Part shown: piece after piece, positions 58,001 to 64,000 of the stretch | How the letters are laid out: the number at the start of each line of letters is the position of its first letter | How positions within the stretch are numbered: the stretch's first letter is position 1 | NCBI RefSeq assembly: GCF_002440635.1 | Contig: NZ_DJUW01000035.1 | Coordinates: forward strand, 25,398-89,397 | Length of the DNA stretch: 64,000 nt | Origin: Novosphingobium sp. UBA6272 | Lineage (GTDB): Bacteria; Pseudomonadota; Alphaproteobacteria; Sphingomonadales; Sphingomonadaceae | Reading direction: 5' to 3' | Position numbers and translations under genes: made by a program | Notes under the pieces: generated by a model | Databases searched by the model: none | Told to the model about the DNA's origin: nothing | Seen by the model: the letters and a program-made list of their open reading frames with translations, nothing else

Positions 58001-60349
58001 ATGGCAACACGTCCGGTTTCGGCCAGCCACCGCGGCGCACGCGTCGATTGGCGCGCGGCCATGAAGCGCGCCCTGCGCCGCAGTGCCGAGATCGGCGGGG
58101 CAATCGCGCTGCTGGGCGCGACGCTGTTCCTGGCCCTGGCGCTGATGACCTATCACCAGACCGATCCCTCGGCCTCGACCGCGGCGGCAGGCCCGGCACA
58201 GAACTGGATGGGCGGCGCGGGCGCCTGGGTGGCGGAACGCGCGCTGTTCCTGTTCGGCTGGACCGCGGTGCTGCTGCTGCCGATGCTTTATGTGATGGCG
58301 CGCAAGCTGTGGCGGCTGGTTGAGGAGGAAGACAGCGATCTGCCGCACGCCGATCATGCCTGGTGGCGTCCGGTCGGTCTGCTGCTGTTCGCAATGACCC
58401 TGATTGCCACCACCATTGCGCTGTGGATCAGCGCCGATACCGACATGCCGGCCGGCTGGGGCGGGATTACCGGGCTGATGGGTGCCGGCGCGGTCGACTA
58501 TGCCGCCTCTTTCGCGCCCGAAGGCTATCGCTGGCTGTTCGCCCCGATTGCCGGGCTACTGACGCTCAGCGCCGGCGCGATCATCGCCGGCCGGGTCTTC
58601 GCGATCGACTGGGGCAGCCTGTTCACCCTGCCCATCTTCCTCAAGCGCCGCCCGGCCTTGCCCGACCGGGTCGCCGACGCGATCCCCGCGGTGCGGGCCA
58701 GGCGCGAACGCGCTGCCGCCGCCGCTCCGGTGCAGCTGGGCGAGCCGCGCAAGGCGCCCGAGATCACCGACCCTTCGCGCCCGGCCAAGCCCGCGCAGAT
58801 TTCTTCGCGTAGCCGCCAGGGCGACCTGTTTGACAGCTTCGAGCTGCCCAGCCTTGACCTGCTCAACGATCCCGCGCCGAATTCGGCACCAAAGATCGAC
58901 AAGCTGGCGCTGGAGCGCAACGCCCGCCTGCTCGAGACCGTGCTCGACGATTTCAACGTCAAGGGCACGATCGACGCGGTCCGCACTGGCCCGGTCGTGA
59001 CCATGTACGAGCTCGAACCCGCGCCGGGAATCAAGGCCAGCCGGGTGATCGGCCTGGCTGACGATATCGCCCGCAACATGAGCGCGATCTCGGCCCGCGT
59101 TTCTTCGATTCCGGGCCGCACGGTGATGGGGATCGAACTGCCCAACCAGCACCGCCAGATGGTCAGCTTCAAAGAACTGGTCGCCTGCGAACAGTTCGCC
59201 GCCAGCAAGGGCGCGCTGCCGATCATCCTCGGCAAGGATATCGCGGGCGAGCCGATCGTCGCTGACCTCGCGACCATGCCGCACCTGCTGGTGGCCGGGA
59301 CCACCGGCTCGGGCAAGTCGGTCGGGCTCAACACGATCCTGCTGTCGCTGCTCTATCGCCTGACCCCGGCGCAGTGCCGACTGATCCTGGTCGATCCCAA
59401 GGTGCTGGAACTCAAGAGCTACGACGATATCCCGCACCTGCTCTCGCCGGTCGTGACCGAACCGGCCAAGGCAGTTCGCGCGCTGAAATGGGCGGTCGAG
59501 GAAATGGAGCGGCGCTATCGCCAGATGAGCGAGCTGTCGGTCCGCAACCTGACCGGCTTCAACGAAAAGGTCGCCACGGCCGCCGCCAAGGGCAAGCCGC
59601 TGGGGCGCCGGATCCAGATCGGGTTCGACCCCGAAACCGGCGAGGAGCTGTATGAAGAGCAACAGCTCGATTACCAGCCGCTGCCGCAGATCGTGGTGAT
59701 CGTCGACGAGCTGGCCGACCTGATGGTGACGGTCGGCAAGGAAGTCGAAGTGCTGATCCAGCGGCTCAGCCAGAAGAGCCGCGCCGCCGGCATCCACCTG
59801 ATCATGGCAACCCAGCGCCCCTCGGTCGACGTGATCACCGGGGTGATCAAGGCCAACCTGCCGACCCGCATCTCGTTCGCGGTGACCAGCCGGATCGACA
59901 GCCGCACGATCCTGGGCGAGCAGGGTGCGGAGCAACTGCTGGGCAAGGGCGACATGCTCTACAAGCCCAACACCGATCCGATCAAACGCGTCCACGGGCC
60001 GTTCGTTTCGGACGAGGAAGTGGAACGGATCGCCGATTTCTGGCGCGCCCAGGGCAGCCCCGAATATGTCGACAGCGTCACCGAAGAGCCCGAGGACGGC
60101 GGTTTCGGCTTCGACGACCTTGACGCGACCGCCAGCGACGCCCCCGAAGAACGCAAATACCGCCAGGCCTGCCAGATCGTTTTCGAAAGCCAGAAGGCCA
60201 GCGCAAGCTGGCTGCAACGCCAGATGGGGGTCGGCTACAACACCGCCGCCAAATGGGTCGAACGGATGGAAGCCGACGGCTTCGTCGGCCCGGCCAACCA
60301 CGTCGGCCGCCGCGACATCTACCGCGACAAGGACGGGTCGCCGCTCTGA
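58001..60349 (+). CDS. ftsK: DNA translocase FtsK
   Basis: 782 residues. The N-terminal four TM segments (about 28-200) anchor it to the septum. A linker of about 100 residues is shorter than in E. coli. The motor follows: Walker A VAGTTGSGKSVGLN (about 430), Walker B IVVIVDELADLM (about 563) and TQRPSVDVITG. The C-terminal gamma domain (about 715-782, RKYRQACQIVFESQKASASWLQRQMGVGYNTAAKWVERME) recognises KOPS sites. It moves chromosome ends for XerCD resolution at division. Confidence 0.97.
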   Translation: MATRPVSASHRGARVDWRAAMKRALRRSAEIGGAIALLGATLFLALALMTYHQTDPSASTAAAGPAQNWMGGAGAWVAERALFLFGWTAVLLLPMLYVMARKLWRLVEEEDSDLPHADHAWWRPVGLLLFAMTLIATTIALWISADTDMPAGWGGITGLMGAGAVDYAASFAPEGYRWLFAPIAGLLTLSAGAIIAGRVFAIDWGSLFTLPIFLKRRPALPDRVADAIPAVRARRERAAAAAPVQLGEPRKAPEITDPSRPAKPAQISSRSRQGDLFDSFELPSLDLLNDPAPNSAPKIDKLALERNARLLETVLDDFNVKGTIDAVRTGPVVTMYELEPAPGIKASRVIGLADDIARNMSAISARVSSIPGRTVMGIELPNQHRQMVSFKELVACEQFAASKGALPIILGKDIAGEPIVADLATMPHLLVAGTTGSGKSVGLNTILLSLLYRLTPAQCRLILVDPKVLELKSYDDIPHLLSPVVTEPAKAVRALKWAVEEMERRYRQMSELSVRNLTGFNEKVATAAAKGKPLGRRIQIGFDPETGEELYEEQQLDYQPLPQIVVIVDELADLMVTVGKEVEVLIQRLSQKSRAAGIHLIMATQRPSVDVITGVIKANLPTRISFAVTSRIDSRTILGEQGAEQLLGKGDMLYKPNTDPIKRVHGPFVSDEEVERIADFWRAQGSPEYVDSVTEEPEDGGFGFDDLDATASDAPEERKYRQACQIVFESQKASASWLQRQMGVGYNTAAKWVERMEADGFVGPANHVGRRDIYRDKDGSPL

Positions 60350-60367
60350 GCGGCCGTGTTCGGCGCT

Positions 60368-60781
60368 TCAGCCGATCTGCGGCTGCTGCTCGATTGCCGG
60401 AACATCGCCCAGGTCACCGGTCCAGGCGTAGGCCGAGCCGTGCCAGATCTGCAGGCTGGGGCGAAGCTCGCGGGCCTGCCGCGCGGTGCTGAGCCGTAGC
60501 GACAGCGTCCGCGATTCCTCGGCCTGGGTGCCATAGAGCGAGGTGCCGCAGGTCCCGCAAAAGGCCAGCGCCCGCTCACGCCCGCTCGCCGCGATCTTGT
60601 GGAAGTACCTGGGCGTCCCGGCCAGCAGGGTGAACCGGTCCTTGTCCACCAGCGTCCCCCAGCGGAACGCCCCGCCGCCGCCGATCTGGCAATCGCTGCA
60701 ATGGCAGACCAGCACCGCAGCCGGGTCGATCTCTGCCTCGTAGCGGATTGCTCCGCACAGGCAGGCGCCGTCGACCTTCAT
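60368..60781 (-). CDS. GFA-family zinc protein
   Basis: 137 residues with the zinc-binding pattern of the glutathione-dependent formaldehyde-activating fold: GACLCGAIRYE, CHCSDCQIGGGGAFRWG and AFCGTCGTSLYG. Most stand-alone members are not proven to act on formaldehyde. The ATG at 60781 overlaps the stop of the dioxygenase gene (ATGA), so the two form an operon. Confidence 0.85.
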   Translation of the reverse strand: MKVDGACLCGAIRYEAEIDPAAVLVCHCSDCQIGGGGAFRWGTLVDKDRFTLLAGTPRYFHKIAASGRERALAFCGTCGTSLYGTQAEESRTLSLRLSTARQARELRPSLQIWHGSAYAWTGDLGDVPAIEQQPQIG

Positions 60782-61671
60782 TCGGCGGCCATGGCCAGAA
60801 AGGGCTCGGGCCGAATCGCCGGCGACCACGAGGCGACCCGGTGCAGCCGCCGCAGCTGGGTGCCGATATCGGCCGAAACGCCGTAATGGGTGGTCCCGAA
60901 ATTGTCCCACAGCGCCACGTCGCCCGGTTCCCACTGGTGGCGGACCTGGATCTCGGGGATCTTCGACATCTCATTGGCCAGTTTGATCAGCGGTTCGGAC
61001 AGTTCGGTCTCATAGCCGTGGACCCGCTGGACATAGGCATTGCCGACGAACAGGCAGGGCTTGCCGGTGGCATGGTGGCGGATCACAGCCGGGTGCACAG
61101 CATGTTCGCGCGAACCCATGATTCGCTCGATGATCGCCGGATCGCCGAAATCGTGGCGCAGCATCAGATAGAGCGAATCGTGCTCTACCTCGATCGAACT
61201 GAACAACGCCTTCAGCGCCTCGGGCAGGCGTTCGTAAGCCGCGCTCATGCTGGCCCACATCGTGTCGGCCCCGAACGGCACCTGCTCTGCCTGGAGGATC
61301 GACATAACGTTGGGATTCTGCCGCGCGGTCACGTCATGATGCCAAAGATCGGTGGTCGACTTCGCATTCTCGGTCTGGAGCCGCTGGATCACCACCACTT
61401 CGGGGTGGCCTTCGTCAGCCCTGGTCGGCGCGAAGGTGTGCTTTTCGAGCTGGTCGGCGAAAGCCAGGGCAACCCGTTTCATCGCGTCGAACGGCAAATG
61501 CTGGCCGCGTCCGAACAGCACGCCATAGGTCCACAGCGCTTCGCGCAGGTCGGCCAGGCCGGCATCGTCGAGATCGGCCAGGTTGCAGCCTTCGATCCAG
61601 CCCCCGATCACCGGGGTGCGGGGGATGACGCGGAATTGAGCATAGTCGCGGGTTTCAAGCCGGTCGGTCAT
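60778..61671 (-). CDS. TauD/TfdA-family Fe(II)/2-oxoglutarate dioxygenase
   Basis: 297 residues. The HxD iron motif is in LWHHDVTARQNPN, and the distal His and Arg residues are in QLRRLHRVASWSPA. LGADTMWASMSAAYERLPEAL-like (VPFGADTMWASMSAAYERLPEAL) is a family hallmark. The ATG at 61671 has GGGAGAG upstream. It probably hydroxylates a sulfonate, ether or amino acid; the substrate is not readable. Divergent from the AraC regulator, which likely controls it. Confidence 0.9.
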   Translation of the reverse strand: MTDRLETRDYAQFRVIPRTPVIGGWIEGCNLADLDDAGLADLREALWTYGVLFGRGQHLPFDAMKRVALAFADQLEKHTFAPTRADEGHPEVVVIQRLQTENAKSTTDLWHHDVTARQNPNVMSILQAEQVPFGADTMWASMSAAYERLPEALKALFSSIEVEHDSLYLMLRHDFGDPAIIERIMGSREHAVHPAVIRHHATGKPCLFVGNAYVQRVHGYETELSEPLIKLANEMSKIPEIQVRHQWEPGDVALWDNFGTTHYGVSADIGTQLRRLHRVASWSPAIRPEPFLAMAAE

Positions 61672-61729
61672 GGCATTCTCTCCCATTTGTCCTTGTTGAG
61701 ACCAAGCTAGCTTGCCAGTTGACGCCTGC

Positions 61730-61767
61730 TTGACATTTCGGGACATTAATTTGATATTTGGGGACAT
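61730..61767. promoter_or_regulatory. Direct-repeat operator between dioxygenase and AraC genes
   Basis: TTGACATTTCGGGACAT (61730-61746) and TTGATATTTGGGGACAT (61751-61767) differ at two of 17 positions and start 21 bases apart, two helical turns. AraC-family regulators bind such direct repeats. The site lies in the 108-base divergent gap just before the GTG of the AraC gene at 61780. Confidence 0.7.
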
Positions 61768-61779
61768 GGAACGCCGCCG

Positions 61780-62745
61780 GTGACCCTACTTGCGCGCAGC
61801 GCCGTGCTCGAAGGCCTCGGCGTAGTCGCGCGCGAACGCGGGCTCGATCCCGGCGCGCTGCTGCGGCAGTGCGGCGTGCCCCAGCGGGCGCTGACCGATC
61901 GCGACTTGCGGATCCCGGCCGAACAGGTCGCCGCCTTGCTGGAAACCACCGCACGCCAGGCCGGGATCGACGATCTGGGGCTGCGGATGGCGCTGCTGCG
62001 GCACAGTTCGGTGCTCGGCCCGCTGCGCATGCTGCTGCGCGAGCAGGCCACGGTCGGCGCTGCGCTCGCCGCGCTGGCCCGCTTTGGCTGGGCGCAGATC
62101 GAAGGATTGGGGCTGGCGCTGAACGACGATGGCGAGATCGCCGTGCTGCGGCTGTCGCTCGACCCGGTACTGATCGGCGCCAGCCGCGAAGCCAGCGAAC
62201 TGACCCTGGCCTCGCTGACCGGGCTGCTGCGCGAATTCATGGGGCCGGGCTGGCAGCCGGAGATGGTGCTGTTCACGCACCCGCGCCCGGCCAGCCTGGC
62301 GCGGCACATCGCCTGCTTCGGGCGGGTCCCGGTCTTCGCGCAGGACATGACCGCCCTGGTCCTGACCAGCGCGGAACTGCGTCGCCCGATCGAAGGCGCC
62401 GATCCGGCGGCAGCAGCGCTGGCGGCGCGGATGCTGGGCGAAGTCGGCCCCGGCCCTTCGCCGAGCGAGGCCGACCGGGTGCTGATGCTGATCCGCGATG
62501 CCCTGCCCCGCGGCGAGGCCAGGGCTGACCGGATTGCGAACCGGCTCGGGATCGATCGCCGCACGCTGCATCGCCGCCTGGCCGCTGCCGGAACCAGCTA
62601 TACTTCCCTGCTGCAACGCGCCCGGCGCGATCTGCTCACCGCGCTCGCCGCCGCGCCGGGCCGGAGCCTGACCGAACAGGCTGGACTGTTCGGCTTTTCC
62701 AGCCTCAGCGCCTATTCGCGCTGGCGCCGGAGCAATCGATCCTGA
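61780..62745 (+). CDS. AraC-family regulator (OruR/GadX-like, arabinose-binding-type N-terminus)
   Basis: 321 residues. N-terminal ligand domain (LLRQCGVPQRALTDRDLRIPAEQVAALLE, HSSVLGPLRMLLREQATVGAAL, PDVFAQDMTALVL-like segment VPVFAQDM) and C-terminal HTH pair (RIANRLGIDRRTLHRRLAAAGTSYTSLLQ and SLTEQAGLFGFSSLSAYSRW). The second HTH ends early at RRSNRS, without the usual G-x-SP-x-x-YR tail. Start GTG at 61780. It is divergent from the dioxygenase gene and probably binds the direct repeats just upstream. Confidence 0.85.
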   Translation: MTLLARSAVLEGLGVVARERGLDPGALLRQCGVPQRALTDRDLRIPAEQVAALLETTARQAGIDDLGLRMALLRHSSVLGPLRMLLREQATVGAALAALARFGWAQIEGLGLALNDDGEIAVLRLSLDPVLIGASREASELTLASLTGLLREFMGPGWQPEMVLFTHPRPASLARHIACFGRVPVFAQDMTALVLTSAELRRPIEGADPAAAALAARMLGEVGPGPSPSEADRVLMLIRDALPRGEARADRIANRLGIDRRTLHRRLAAAGTSYTSLLQRARRDLLTALAAAPGRSLTEQAGLFGFSSLSAYSRWRRSNRS

Positions 62746-62840
62746 CTCGGATGATCGGCTCTTCCGCACGGATGGAATTGCTGTAGGCTGCATTGCCAAG
62801 GGGTCGCGCGACCGGCTGATTGGCCGGAGGGGGAACGGCC

Positions 62841-64000
62841 ATGCCGGATTTTCGCTACAAGGCCTTTGTCAGCTATAGCTGGGCCGATGCCGAATGGGGC
62901 AACTGGCTGCTCCACGCGATCGAGACCTACCGCACGCCCAGGGCGATGGTCGGCAAGGACGGCGCACACGGGCCGGTGCCCGAACGGCTCCACCCGCTGT
63001 TCAAGGACCGAGAGGAAGAAGCTGCCGGAGCCAGCATCGGCGCCGCAGTGGAAGCGGCACTCCGCGCGTCTGAATTCCTGATCGTGGTCTGCTCACCGCG
63101 TTCGGCCCAATCGCAATGGGTCAATCACGAGGTCGCCTGGTTCAAGACCCACCGCGATCCGGACAAGATCCTGGCGCTGATCGTCGATGGCGAGCCCGGC
63201 GGGGGCGAGCTGGAATGCTTTCCAAAGGCACTGACTCACGCGGTCCTGCCCGATCTGACAGTAACCGACACCCCGGTCGATGCCCCGCTCGCCGCCGATG
63301 CGCGGATCACCGGGGATGGCAAGCGCGGGGCGCGGCTGAAGATTGCGGCGGCCATGCTCGGCGTCGGTCTCGGCGAACTTATCAACCGCGACGAGCGCCG
63401 CCGCACCCTGCGCACCCGGCTGGTGGTGGCCGGCTCGCTTGCCCTGGCAACCGTGATGGGCGGAATGGCCTGGTACGCGATCCAGGCCAGGAACGAAGCG
63501 CAAGTTCAACGTGGGCAGGCCGAAGGGCTGGTCGAATTCATGATCGGCGACTTGCGCAAGAAACTGCAGCCCAAGGTCCAGATCGAAGTCCTGGGCAGCA
63601 TCGCCGACCGGGCGCAGGCGTTCTACGCGGTGCAGAGCAAGTACCCGATGAACGAGGAGGCCCTGGCCCGGCGCGCGCGAGTGCTCAAGCTGCTCGCCGA
63701 CATCGAAGACCATCGCGGCAATTCCGGCAAGTCGATCGCGCTGTTGGAGCAATCGATAGCATCGTCGCGCCAACTGCTGGAGCGCGATCCCGACAATCCG
63801 GACCGGATTCTGGATCAGGCATTCAGCCTCCAGGGGCTGGGCAATATCCTGTTTCTGCGCGGCGACTTGTCTGGCGCTGAGGCGAAGATGCAGGAAGCCG
63901 TACAACTGACCGCGCATTTGGTTGAAGATATCGGCCAAAAGAATGAATGGCTTGCCGAGCACGGCACAGCTCTTGGCAACCTAGGCTCAGGACCCATTAA
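62841..64000 (+). CDS. TIR-domain protein with TM segment and helical repeats (cut by window end)
   Basis: The frame runs from ATG 62841 to the edge without a stop; 386 codons are visible. The TIR domain (about 4-150) opens with YKAFVSYSWADAEWGNWL and has EFLIVVCSPRSAQSQWVNHEVAWF, where E97 lies at the position of the catalytic Glu of NAD-cleaving TIR enzymes. A TM segment follows (about 193-213, LVVAGSLALATVMGGMAWYA), then a helical, TPR-like region (residues 240 on). AGGGGGAACGG precedes the ATG. The output, whether NADase, adaptor or signalling protein, is open. Confidence 0.88.
   Translation, partial: MPDFRYKAFVSYSWADAEWGNWLLHAIETYRTPRAMVGKDGAHGPVPERLHPLFKDREEEAAGASIGAAVEAALRASEFLIVVCSPRSAQSQWVNHEVAWFKTHRDPDKILALIVDGEPGGGELECFPKALTHAVLPDLTVTDTPVDAPLAADARITGDGKRGARLKIAAAMLGVGLGELINRDERRRTLRTRLVVAGSLALATVMGGMAWYAIQARNEAQVQRGQAEGLVEFMIGDLRKKLQPKVQIEVLGSIADRAQAFYAVQSKYPMNEEALARRARVLKLLADIEDHRGNSGKSIALLEQSIASSRQLLERDPDNPDRILDQAFSLQGLGNILFLRGDLSGAEAKMQEAVQLTAHLVEDIGQKNEWLAEHGTALGNLGSGPI

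Noticed and set aside
58556..60301. 581-residue open frame on the minus strand
   Set aside because: Antisense shadow of ftsK, which is certain on the plus strand.
1..64000. CRISPR array, prophage genes or insertion sequence transposase
   Set aside because: No regularly spaced direct repeats, phage structural genes or transposase-like proteins were seen on either strand.

Overview
The window reads as chromosomal DNA of an alphaproteobacterium of the Sphingomonadales (Erythrobacteraceae or Sphingomonadaceae type). The basis is the high GC, the GapR/DUF2312 and DUF1244 genes, the intergenic palindromes of the CACCCTGAACTTGTTTCAGGG kind, the TIR-TM-helical repeat protein, and the general look of the housekeeping proteins. 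No database search was possible.

Bases 1 to about 30,000 are a dense heavy-metal resistance region. First comes a copper block: a multicopper oxidase (cut by the left edge), a CnrY-CnrX-CnrH-like membrane sensor/ECF sigma module, copC, copD, an AraC regulator, a fatty acid hydroxylase family protein, a methyltransferase, then a YHS/HMBD-type Cu+ ATPase with a DUF2933 protein, an NTF2-like protein and an unusual HhH/nuclease-like protein. Four promoters in this block share one bipartite element (TRAGGGM, 13 bases, TGCGTATA). This suggests that the ECF sigma factor controls the block and itself. A Cys/His-rich 31-residue leader ORF runs through a terminator-like hairpin ahead of the Cu+ ATPase.

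Next is a CadR-like MerR regulator with a textbook operator, divergent from a small CDF transporter. Two complete CzcCBA tripartite efflux systems follow. Each is preceded by a small His-rich exported protein (CzcI-like). Between them lie a zf-TFIIB protein, a Zn/Cd/Pb-type P-ATPase without an N-terminal metal-binding domain, and a CzcD-type CDF. The metal block ends with a dmeR-dmeF pair (RcnR-like Ni/Co repressor and CDF exporter), then gene-poor sequence and a DoxX protein. A tRNA-Gly(GCC) lies at 31.18-31.25 kb, its 3' end facing the metal region: a plausible island boundary, although no integrase or att repeat is visible.

From 31.3 kb to the end the content is ordinary chromosome: thioredoxin/CnoX, LON-domain protein, MarC, folD, yggT, argB, a queuosine-precursor transporter, a NupC-type transporter, two SNase-like proteins, a SUOX-like molybdoenzyme with its cytochrome b, acnA, a rhodanese, a Ser/Thr-repeat PEP-CTERM-like protein, ruvB, ruvA, ruvC, yebC, gapR, pyk, a YggS protein, a ThiE-like protein, ftsK and a TauD-type dioxygenase with a divergent AraC regulator. 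A TIR-TM protein runs off the right edge.

Two structures in this half stand out. A GIY-YIG gene sits between ruvB and ruvA, bounded by 32-bp inverted repeats that also bound a short gene-less REP doublet at 36.1 kb. A small lipoprotein gene has a TGA exactly where the lipobox cysteine codon should be.
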